From: an uncultured Clostridia bacterium
GTDB taxonomy: Bacteria > Bacillota > Clostridia > Christensenellales > Aristaeellaceae
Reading direction: 5' to 3'
Length of the DNA stretch: 9,093 bases
Assembly (NCBI GenBank): GCA_937907055.1
Contig: CALCTW010000002.1
Coordinates: forward strand, 1-9,093
The stretch's first letter is position 1. The number at the start of each line of letters is the position of its first letter. Shown one piece after another: positions 1 through 5,780 of this stretch. Under the pieces are notes generated by a model. The model searched no databases, had not been told where the DNA came from, and saw only the letters and a list, made by a program, of their open reading frames with translations. The position numbers were made by a program, and so were the translations under genes.

Positions 1-180
1 GACTGCCGCGTGGTGAGATAAGCGGATGGATGAGTGTTTGGCGGAAGTGAAAAAGGAGGCAAGACTGCCGCGTGGCGAGGGAAGCGGATGGATGAGCGTT
101 TGGCGGAAGTAAAAGAGGAGGCAAGACTGTCGCGTGGTGAGATAAGCGGATGGATGAGCGTTTGGCGGATGTAAAAAAAC
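1..180. repeat. 62-bp tandem repeat, three copies
   Basis: Three near-identical head-to-tail units start at 1, 63 and 125; the third is cut short at about 180, where a more diverged copy of its core begins. The units differ at only a few positions. Because 62 is not a multiple of three, this is not a continuous protein repeat. Each unit contains one copy of the 41-bp two-box element described separately. Units 1 and 2 end in an A-rich stretch with a perfect AGGAGG (55-60 and 115-120), followed five or six bases later by a CTG-initiated 15-codon frame in the next unit. No upstream gene end can be recognised here. The first unit starts at or before the window edge, so the true copy number is unknown. 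Confidence 0.9.
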
Positions 181-220
181 GCGTGGTGGGCATGACATGC
201 AAATGAAAGTGAGGCGGATG
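7..220 (+). repeat. Left array of 41-bp two-box element (4 copies)
   Basis: Copies lie at 7-47, 69-109, 131-171 and 180-220. Each has a left box CGCGTGGTGAG (or one or two changes) and a right box GGCGGAAG or GGCGGATG. The box starts are exactly 33 bp apart in every copy, leaving a 22-bp centre. Copies 1-3 have nearly the same centre because they lie in the 62-bp tandem repeat; the centre of copy 4 is unrelated in sequence. Each right box is followed by an A-rich tail. Copy 4 ends 8 bp before the portal start codon, so its GGCGG lies in the ribosome-binding region. The same element recurs in the same orientation at 5602-5772, beyond the last phage-type gene. I do not recognise a named family. 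Confidence 0.85.
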
Positions 221-228
221 TAAAAGAA

Positions 229-1581
229 ATGTTTACGGAAGTGACGTATCAGGATATGGAGAGGGCGGAGGATAAGGCCGGGTTCATCGCGGAGGCGGTG
301 AAGCGATACAGGGAGAGCGCGGATTTTAAAAAAGCGATCGAGGCGAACGCGTATTTTGAGGGACGAAACCCGGCGGTGATGAAGCGGTATCTGCTGAAGG
401 CCGAGGTGGAGACCGAGACGGATGAGCGCGGACGCAGCCGCAGGCGCGCGAGAACGGTGCGCGTGCCCGGGAACCGGCTGCCGAGCGGATTCTTCAGACG
501 GGTGGTCATGCAGCAGAATCAGTATCTGCTGAGCGGCGGCGTGATGCTGAAGGACCCGGAAAGCAAGGAAAGGCTGGGGATGGGATTTGACAAGGCGCTG
601 GAGCAGATGGGGGAACGGGCGCTGGTGCAGGGGGTGTGCTGGGGCTTCTTTAACTGCGATCATCTGGAGGTGATGCCGGCGGCCCGGGGCGAATGCAGCG
701 GATTTATGCCGCTGTACGACGAGGAGACCGGGGAGATCGGCGCGGGCGCGGAATTCTGGCAGATCGGCGAGGGAAGGGATGAACAGATCAGGGTGTTTGA
801 GAAGGACGGCGTGACAAGGCTGAGCGTGCGAAACGGCGCGGTGGTGAAGAAGGGAAAAAAGGTGCCGTATGTGCGCCGGGTGAGCCGGGACGGCGCGGGC
901 GAGATGACGGAGAGCGCCGGATGGGAGGTGCTGCCGGTGATCCCCCTGTACGCGAACAATGAGAAATGCAGCGAGCTGACTCCTTCGGTGAAGCAGAAGA
1001 TAGACGCTTATGACCTGATTTTGAGCGATCTGGGCAATAACCTGGAGCGGGCGAACGATGTGTACTGGGTGCTGAACAATTTCGGCGGACAGATGCAGCA
1101 GGCGCTGGAGGTGCAGGAGCAGATGAACCGGCTGAAGATGGTGATCAACCAGAGCGACGGCGGAACGGGCGGCGCGAGCGCGGATGTGAGAACGGTGGAG
1201 GTGCCCTACAAGGCCAGAGAGACCGCGCTGATGATATTGAGAAGAGAACTGTACGCGGACGCGATGGCGCTGGATATGGAAGCCCTGACCGGGGGCAGCC
1301 TGACCAATGTGGCGATCCGCGCCGCGATGGCGGATCTGGACCTGAAGACGGACGGATTTGAGTGGCAGTGCTTTTTATTTGTGCAGAAGGTGCTGGCAAT
1401 GCTGGGGATCCGGAGCGAGGAGATCGTGTTCAAGCGGCAGAGCATCAGCAACGCGCATGAGACAGTGCAGGATATCTACCTGATGCGCGCGGATATCGAC
1501 AGACGCACCGCGCTGACGCTGAACCCGTATATCGATCAGGATGTGTGCGCGAGACTGTGCGGCGAGGAGGAATGCAGATGA
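229..1581 (+). CDS. Phage portal protein, SPP1 gp6-like
   Basis: Probable portal protein, the ring at the capsid vertex through which DNA is packaged and to which the terminase and head-tail connectors bind. The 450 residues fit the SPP1 gp6-like family in length and layout. A charged N-terminal helical region leads to the motif EANAYFEGRNPAV (residues 38-50). Then comes a basic linker, and NRLPSGFFRRVV...QYLLSGGV (82-105), which matches the conserved 'N+I..-FF..IV..K..YLLG' segment of these portals. A helical region around residues 255-340 would fit the stem and crown. The start at 229 keeps the full N-terminal helix, but the ribosome site is weak (a TGAGGCGG run at 210-217 inside a repeat copy). 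An internal ATG at 256 is the alternative. The stop overlaps the start of the next gene in ATGA. Family assignment is by recalled motifs. Confidence 0.82.
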   Translation: MFTEVTYQDMERAEDKAGFIAEAVKRYRESADFKKAIEANAYFEGRNPAVMKRYLLKAEVETETDERGRSRRRARTVRVPGNRLPSGFFRRVVMQQNQYLLSGGVMLKDPESKERLGMGFDKALEQMGERALVQGVCWGFFNCDHLEVMPAARGECSGFMPLYDEETGEIGAGAEFWQIGEGRDEQIRVFEKDGVTRLSVRNGAVVKKGKKVPYVRRVSRDGAGEMTESAGWEVLPVIPLYANNEKCSELTPSVKQKIDAYDLILSDLGNNLERANDVYWVLNNFGGQMQQALEVQEQMNRLKMVINQSDGGTGGASADVRTVEVPYKARETALMILRRELYADAMALDMEALTGGSLTNVAIRAAMADLDLKTDGFEWQCFLFVQKVLAMLGIRSEEIVFKRQSISNAHETVQDIYLMRADIDRRTALTLNPYIDQDVCARLCGEEECR

Positions 1582-2987
1582 AAACAGTGCAGGTGTGCGG
1601 AGACAGAATTGACCTTGGAAGGCAGGGTGAGAGCGGGGCCCGGGTGATCCGCTTTGCCCGTGAACAGGCGGGCACTGTGGTGCTGGCGGTGCGGCGCGCC
1701 GGGGAAGACGCGCCTTACCTGAAGCCGGTCACGGAGACGGGGGACGCGGTGCTGTGGGAGGTGGACGCCGCCGATACCGCCGTGCCGGGAGAAGGCGCGT
1801 GCGAGCTGCGGTATATGGACGGGGAGAAGGTGATCAAGAGCCGGGTGTGGCGCACCCGGGTGGAGGCAGCGCTGCCGGGCACCTGCGGCCCCGCGCCGGA
1901 AGCCGGGGCGGACTGGGTGCAAAAGACGGCAGACCATGCCACGGCAGCCCGGGCGGCGGCTGAACAGGCGAAGGAAAGCGCGAGAGAAGCAGGAAACGCC
2001 GGACAGGACGGACGATGGGAAAGGCTGTACGCCGGATGCGCGGAGGCGTTGACAGACGACGGGGAAGGCATAAGGATGACCGGGCGCGTGATGAGGACCG
2101 CGCCGGGCGGCCGGAGCGGGAAACGGGCGGCGGTGATAAGGCGCGTTGAGGGCGAGAGCGTGATCCGGGACGGGAAAATGGTGAATGCCGGAAAGGTGAC
2201 ATTGATCAGCACGGGGCTGAACCAGTGGAATGAAAAATGGAAGAAGGGATACTGGAACGCGAGCGGTGTGTTTACGCGGAATACGAGCGGATATATCGCG
2301 AGCGAGGATCCGGTGCCGGTGATGGCGGGTACGGCTTATCGCTTTACGAGCCCTGTGGACCTGTACATCGCCTATTTTGATGCGGAGATGGGATTCATCA
2401 GCAGGGACGCGCGAAGGCCGAGCGGCATCTTCATTCCGCCGGAGGGCTGCGCCTATATCCATCTTTCCGCGGTGGCCGGGTACGGCGGCGTGTATAAGAA
2501 TGATATCTGCGTGAATGTGAGCGGAAGCCGGGACGGCGAATATGAGCCGTATCGGGAAAGAAGGCGTGAGATCGACACGGGGGCATTATTTGAAGGCGGG
2601 ATGAAACGCGCGGGGAGCGTGAGAGATGAGCTGACGGAGTATGAACGCGTCCGCCGTGTGGGGACAAGGCCGTACAGGACAGGAGATGAGACGGATGAAA
2701 ATGTGCTGACGGACGGCACGGTGACGAATTATCCGCTGGAAGAGGAGGAAAGAACAGCGGGCGGCCGGAACGGCACGCTGATCGCCTGGCGGGAAGGGAC
2801 ATTGCGGCTGGAGAGCGAGGGCGCGGAGGCCGGCGTGACGGTGCGCGTGTGCGAGCCTGACCGGAGGGAGACACTGAGCCCGGAGAGCGCGGAGGAGATG
2901 CTGCGGCTGATGGGGCAGGCCGTGGGGAAGCAATGGACGATGCGATGGGATGAAACGGAAGAAAGATGGCGCGTGGAGGAACAATGA
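1578..2987 (+). CDS. Phage tail/baseplate appendage-like protein
   Basis: A 469-residue structural protein. The start at 1578 is chosen because GAGGAGG (1564-1570) sits 7 bases upstream and the ATG overlaps the portal stop; ATGs at 1545 and 1572 are less well placed. Residues 1-100 form a beta-rich domain resembling the N-terminus of Firmicutes phage baseplate/BppU-like proteins, ending in the typical 'V.W.V..ADTA..G.G..ELRY' pattern. An Ala-rich helical linker follows (112-142). Residues 205-326 resemble a beta-sandwich common in phage tail fibres, with YIASEDPVPVMAGTAYRF and YKNDICVNVSGSRDGEYEPY. Residues 346-395 carry the 'G.VRDE...V.RRVG' and 'YPLEE' segments seen near the ends of such fibres. 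Finding this gene between portal and scaffold, where a minor head protein normally sits, is odd. It may bind a receptor or decorate the particle; that role is inferred. Confidence 0.6.
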   Translation: MKTVQVCGDRIDLGRQGESGARVIRFAREQAGTVVLAVRRAGEDAPYLKPVTETGDAVLWEVDAADTAVPGEGACELRYMDGEKVIKSRVWRTRVEAALPGTCGPAPEAGADWVQKTADHATAARAAAEQAKESAREAGNAGQDGRWERLYAGCAEALTDDGEGIRMTGRVMRTAPGGRSGKRAAVIRRVEGESVIRDGKMVNAGKVTLISTGLNQWNEKWKKGYWNASGVFTRNTSGYIASEDPVPVMAGTAYRFTSPVDLYIAYFDAEMGFISRDARRPSGIFIPPEGCAYIHLSAVAGYGGVYKNDICVNVSGSRDGEYEPYRERRREIDTGALFEGGMKRAGSVRDELTEYERVRRVGTRPYRTGDETDENVLTDGTVTNYPLEEEERTAGGRNGTLIAWREGTLRLESEGAEAGVTVRVCEPDRRETLSPESAEEMLRLMGQAVGKQWTMRWDETEERWRVEEQ

Positions 2988-3481
2988 TGACGGAAAAAGA
3001 GAGGATGAAGAGCGAAATGGAAGCGGAAATGAAGAAGGAAAACACGGAAACGGAAAATGCGAAGAACGGCGTGCCGGAGGAAAACAGGGAGGCGGATGCC
3101 GCAAAGATGGAGAGCGAGGCGGAGCGGATCCGAAAGGAATATGAAAGTTATCGCAGGGAGACGGAAAGAGAAAACCTGAAGCGCGGCCGCGCGGAGCAGA
3201 TGAAGAACGCGCTGCGCGGCGCGGGCGTGAAAAGGGAGGAATTTGTGGCGCTGCTGACGGAGAATATGACGCTTCGCGGCCTGTGGGAAAAGGAGGACTT
3301 TGACGCTGAGCGTGTCGCGAAGGAATGCCGGGAACGCTACGGCGCGTGCTTCTGCGAGACGGGGACGCGCGGGATCGAAACCGTGACACCGCCGGTGGAC
3401 CCGGCCGGCGCGGCGGATGAGGATGAGATGAGCGATGAAGAGTATTACCGCCGCAAGTGGAAGATGAACGGCGGGAAGTGA
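2984..3481 (+). CDS. Phage capsid scaffold-like protein
   Basis: Probable scaffolding protein that would guide capsid assembly and then leave or be degraded. The 165 residues are highly charged. A long predicted coiled coil covers residues 1-75, rich in Glu, Lys and Arg. A short globular patch follows (GAGVKREEFVALL, about 80-91), then an acidic linker (AADEDEMSDEEYY, 143-155), and the chain ends with a basic tail YYRRKWKMNGGK. A coiled coil followed by a basic C-terminal helix is the usual layout of scaffold proteins, where the tail contacts the coat protein. Its place directly before the capsid gene supports this. The start at 2984 has GGAGGA seven bases or less upstream and overlaps the previous stop in ATGATGA, so translation is probably coupled. 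An upstream in-frame ATG at 2966 lacks a better site. Confidence 0.68.
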   Translation: MMTEKERMKSEMEAEMKKENTETENAKNGVPEENREADAAKMESEAERIRKEYESYRRETERENLKRGRAEQMKNALRGAGVKREEFVALLTENMTLRGLWEKEDFDAERVAKECRERYGACFCETGTRGIETVTPPVDPAGAADEDEMSDEEYYRRKWKMNGGK

Positions 3482-3558
3482 GAGAACGGCGGCGTGCCGC
3501 GCGGAAGGAGCAGAGAGCGGAGAGGGAAAACGGCGTGGAGCGGACAGGGATCAGAGGA

Positions 3559-3574
3559 CCTCCCGGAAGGGAGG
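3559..3574 (+). other. Perfect 6-bp hairpin before the terminator
   Basis: CCTCCC and GGGAGG pair around a GGAA loop with no mismatches. No T-tract follows directly; the stem sits four bases upstream of the terminator hairpin at 3578-3602. The two stems could stack or act together as a strong stop, or this one could protect the 3' end of the portal-to-scaffold transcript. Confidence 0.6.
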
Positions 3575-3577
3575 AGG

Positions 3578-3602
3578 GCGGCACAGGCGTGCTGCTTTTT
3601 TT
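3578..3602 (+). terminator. Intrinsic terminator between scaffold and capsid genes
   Basis: GCGGCAC (3578-3584) pairs with GTGCTGC (3589-3595) around an AGGC loop, with one G-U pair, and seven T follow (3596-3602). This is a textbook rho-independent terminator on the plus strand, 97 bp after the scaffold stop and about 78 bp before the capsid start. It would end or attenuate transcription from the portal side. Confidence 0.82.
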
Positions 3603-3631
3603 GACGGAAGAGAAGCCAAACGGGATATAAG
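3601..3631 (+). promoter_or_regulatory. Probable promoter for the capsid gene
   Basis: TTGACG (3601-3606) shares its first two bases with the terminator T-tract. A -10-like TATAAG lies at 3626-3631. The spacing of 19 bp is long; shifted registers of the AT-rich GATATAA give 17-18 bp but poorer hexamers. The site lies 50 bp before the capsid start and directly after a terminator, which is where a separate capsid promoter would be expected. Confidence 0.5.
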
Positions 3632-3680
3632 AGACGAACGAAAAATACAGACAGAATGAAAGAAAATGAGGTGTTGCGAA

Positions 3681-4784
3681 ATGGCAAATGAATTTGTGAA
3701 TGTGAAAGAGATCGCGCGTCACGCGCTGCCCCGACTGATGGAGAACCTGGTGTTTCCGAACCTGGTGTACAGGGATTACAGCGAGGAATATCAGAGCGGC
3801 AAGGGCGCGACGATCCAGGTGAGAAAGCCGGTGGTGCTGCAGGCGGCGGAATTTGATGCCCAGACCGGTACGGAGCCCGGCAGCGTGCAGGAGAATGTGA
3901 CCGAGGTGACGCTGGACAAGCTGGCGACGGTGGATGTGGAATTCGGCGCGGTGGAGAGCGCGACCAGCATGGATGACCTGACGAGATTGTTCATCGCCCC
4001 GGCGGCGGCCGCGCTGGCGGAAAAGATCAACCGTGACGGCCTGGCGCTGTACGCGCAGGTGAGTAACGTGACCGGCACGGGCCATACGCCGGACAGCCTG
4101 GCGGCCTTCGCGGACGCGGCAAGGGTGCTGAACGAGAACAAGGCCCCTGTGACCGGCCGCAGCGGTGTGTGGGATCCGGCGGCGAACGCGATGTTCCAGC
4201 AGATCCCCGCGCTGGTGAACGCGGAAAAGAGCGGAACGACCGAGGCCCTGCGCGCGGGCGCGATCGGCAGAGTGTTCGGACTGGATAACTACATGGCGCA
4301 GAGCGTGGCGGAGCATACCTGCGGCAACGCGAATACCATGACCCTGAGCCTGGGACAGGCTGCCGAAAAGGGCAAGACCGAGGTGAGGGTGAAGGCGAAC
4401 GCGGTGTGCAACCTGAAGGCCGGGGATGTGCTGGTGATCGGCGGTAAGGGCTACGCGGTGAAGAAGGACGCGGGCCTTACGACCGGCGCTGTGACGGTGG
4501 AGCTGGTGAGCCCGCTGGAGGAGGATGTGGCGGCAACCGCGACCGTGACGGTGAGCGGCGGCGGTAAGCAGAACCTGGTATTCCATCAGAACGCCTTTGC
4601 CTTTGTGACCCGTCCGCTGTGCGCGCCTGCCGGTGTGGAGAGCTATACCACGCACTTTAACGGCATCAGCCTGCGCGTGTGCCGCGGATATGACATGAAA
4701 TATAAAAAAGATATGCTGAGTATGGACGTGCTTTACGGGTACAAGGCGATCTATCCTGAGCTGGCGGTGCGCGTGATGGGCTGA
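3681..4784 (+). CDS. Major capsid protein, P22 coat-like
   Basis: Probable major coat protein of HK97 fold, closest to the P22 gene 5-like group. The 367 residues begin with MANEFVNVKEIARHALPRLMENLVFPNLVYRDYS, a pattern typical of P22-like coats. KGATIQVRKP (41-50) follows in the N-arm/E-loop region. Residues 87-130 hold the FGAVESATSMDDLTR...AAALAEKINRDGLALY spine-helix segment, and WDPAANAMFQ (164-173) fits the A-domain. Residues about 213-297 form a Gly/Val-rich beta insertion (GDVLVIGGKGYAVKK, LVSPLEEDV) that fits the P22 I-domain-like barrel. The C-terminal part (YDMKYKKDMLSMDVLYGYKAIYPELAVRV) is the classic last strand and P-domain end. The start at 3681 has GAGGTG 7 bases upstream; an in-frame ATG at 3666 would add five residues without a better site. 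It is transcribed after an internal terminator and promoter. Confidence 0.88.
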   Translation: MANEFVNVKEIARHALPRLMENLVFPNLVYRDYSEEYQSGKGATIQVRKPVVLQAAEFDAQTGTEPGSVQENVTEVTLDKLATVDVEFGAVESATSMDDLTRLFIAPAAAALAEKINRDGLALYAQVSNVTGTGHTPDSLAAFADAARVLNENKAPVTGRSGVWDPAANAMFQQIPALVNAEKSGTTEALRAGAIGRVFGLDNYMAQSVAEHTCGNANTMTLSLGQAAEKGKTEVRVKANAVCNLKAGDVLVIGGKGYAVKKDAGLTTGAVTVELVSPLEEDVAATATVTVSGGGKQNLVFHQNAFAFVTRPLCAPAGVESYTTHFNGISLRVCRGYDMKYKKDMLSMDVLYGYKAIYPELAVRVMG

Positions 4785-4890
4785 CCGCGCGGCGAAAGGC
4801 TGATAACACGGAGAACGGATGACCGCGGATTGTGAGCAGGGACAAAATGGAGAAAAGGGGATGGGCCGGGCGGGAGAAAGGAGGAACGGC

Positions 4891-5313
4891 ATGGAGACAG
4901 AAACGCTGGAAAAATGGATGCGGCGCGTGAATAACTTTTTTGAGAAGGAATGGATCGACGGGCGCTTTGAGATCCGGAACGGCAGGCTGCTGACAGAGGG
5001 CCGGATCGGGGATGGAGAGCTGATCTATGTGAGCGGAAGCCACGCGGACGGGCTGACCCGCGCCGGAGAAACCGGGGTGTATGAACGGGATGAGGTGTTT
5101 GAGGGCAGGGTGTGGATCTGCAGACCGGACAGGGGTTTCATGCGCGTGTGCGAGGCGCTGGAGGCGGCGGAAATGAAAAGAAGCCCGGAAGCGGGCATCG
5201 CGAAGGAGCGGTTTGGCGATTACAGCGTGGAACGGGAAAGCAGGACGGAGCAGGAAGAACGGATGGACGCCGCGCTGCGCCCCTGGAAAAGGATGTACAG
5301 CCCGGTGGGGTGA
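4891..5313 (+). CDS. Probable head-tail connector protein
   Basis: A 140-residue protein directly after the capsid gene, where head-completion or connector proteins normally lie. The pattern matches a connector type I recall from Firmicutes siphophages: 'NNFF......G.FEI..G.L.....GDGELIYVSGSHADGL...' (residues 13-54), then VYERDEVFEGRVWICRPDRGFMRVCEALE (63-91), then a short FGDYSVERE segment (108-116) and a C-terminal helix ending in RPWKRM. It would sit under the portal and join head to tail. The start at 4891 has a strong GAAAGGAGG (4877-4885) five bases upstream; in-frame ATGs at 4819 and 4861 lack such a site. The stop is 4 bases before the next start, so the two genes are probably cotranslated. 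No tail genes follow, so what it connects to is unclear. The assignment is from recalled sequence pattern only. Confidence 0.6.
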   Translation: METETLEKWMRRVNNFFEKEWIDGRFEIRNGRLLTEGRIGDGELIYVSGSHADGLTRAGETGVYERDEVFEGRVWICRPDRGFMRVCEALEAAEMKRSPEAGIAKERFGDYSVERESRTEQEERMDAALRPWKRMYSPVG

Positions 5314-5317
5314 GGAA

Positions 5318-5563
5318 ATGACCATGAGCGAACGATTTGAAGAGGAATTCACAGGTGAAGACGGCAGGACGGCGCGCGCGGCCTGCGCGGAGACGGAGAC
5401 AGAATGGGTGCTGTATGGCAGGGAAACATTTGTGACAGGCGAGGTGATCCGCAGGAAACGGGACGGCGCGAAGGCGATTGTGAGTGACAGAATGGAGGAA
5501 ACGCCGGAAGGCGCCGGGATCAGGATGGGGAGACGATGGGCCAGGCGGATCATGGGGAAATGA
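5318..5563 (+). CDS. Small phage-module protein, function unknown
   Basis: I do not recognise this 81-residue protein. It is charged, acidic at the N-terminus (SERFEEEFTGEDG, residues 4-16) and strongly basic at the end (RMGRRWARRIMGK, 69-81), with a beta-like middle (EWVLYGRETFVTGEVIRRKRDGAKAIVSDRM). It has no membrane segment or signal peptide. The start at 5318 follows GGGGTGAGG within a few bases and lies 4 bases after the connector stop; an ATG at 5324 is a close alternative. Position suggests a further small head-completion or DNA-binding component, but that is inference. It is the last phage-type gene before the repeat array. The gene-end spacing and purine-rich codon use match its neighbours, so it is likely real. 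Confidence 0.6.
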   Translation: MTMSERFEEEFTGEDGRTARAACAETETEWVLYGRETFVTGEVIRRKRDGAKAIVSDRMEETPEGAGIRMGRRWARRIMGK

Positions 5564-5643
5564 GCGAAAGGGAGAGGGTATCTCTAAAGGCTGCGCAAGG
5601 GCGCGAAGTGAGGCCGACGGAGGGAGGAGCGCCTGACGGATGT

Positions 5644-5669
5644 AAAAAAGCCTCCCGTATGAGGGAGGC
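5644..5669 (-). terminator. Intrinsic terminator, probably for lrgA-lrgB
   Basis: Read on the minus strand, GCCTCCC and GGGAGGC pair perfectly over 7 bp around a 6-base loop and are followed by six T (plus-strand A at 5644-5649). It lies about 110 bases after the lrgB stop. On the plus strand no T-tract follows the stem, so it is a poorer terminator for the phage genes. It sits between two copies of the 41-bp element. Confidence 0.78.
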
Positions 5670-5718
5670 GTGAGCGCGTGGTGAGCCCGACAGGAAAAAG
5701 GGTGTTTGGCGGAAGAAA

Positions 5719-5731
5719 CCCATGAAATGGG
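5719..5731. other. Short perfect hairpin between repeat copies
   Basis: CCCAT and ATGGG pair around a GAA loop. On the minus strand TTTCTT follows, so it could act as a weak early terminator of lrgB transcripts. It exactly fills the gap between two copies of the 41-bp element. Confidence 0.45.
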
Positions 5732-5780
5732 CGCGTGGCAGGCGTGACGGGAAAAGATACCGCGGGCGGAAGCAAAAAAA

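Larger units (their letters stand above)
5602..5772 (+). repeat. Right array of 41-bp two-box element (3 copies)
   Basis: Copies lie at 5602-5642, 5675-5715 and 5732-5772, in the same orientation as the left array. The box starts are again exactly 33 bp apart. The first copy is the most diverged (CGCGAAGTGAG and GACGGATG). The second matches left copy 1 exactly in the left box and over 14 bp around the right box (GTGTTTGGCGGAAG, 5702-5715 and 34-47). The third has CGCGTGGCAGG and GGCGGAAG. Centres differ from each other, although each of these three and left copy 4 contains GAC at the same place. Hairpins with A-tracts separate the copies. This fills the 217-bp gap between the last phage gene and lrgB. 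Confidence 0.82.

Noticed and set aside
7..220. The left array as a CRISPR array
   Set aside because: The conserved parts are two short different boxes rather than one repeat of 24-40 bp, the centres of three copies are nearly identical, spacing between copies is irregular and no cas gene is visible.
1536..2462. A 308-codon minus-strand frame opposite the appendage gene
   Set aside because: Same cause as other shadow frames: Arg/His/Pro-rich, no recognisable motif, opposite a gene with recognisable phage domains and good start signals.
2586..4892. A 768-codon open frame on the minus strand across the appendage, scaffold and capsid genes
   Set aside because: It is antisense to three well-supported genes, reads as His/Arg/Pro/Ser-rich low-complexity protein and crosses terminator and promoter signals. 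It is open because of the strongly purine-rich, GC-biased codon use on the other strand.
5602..5772. The two-box element as integron attC sites
   Set aside because: The two boxes are not inverted complements of each other, no RYYYAAC/GTTRRRY core pair is seen and no integrase is present.
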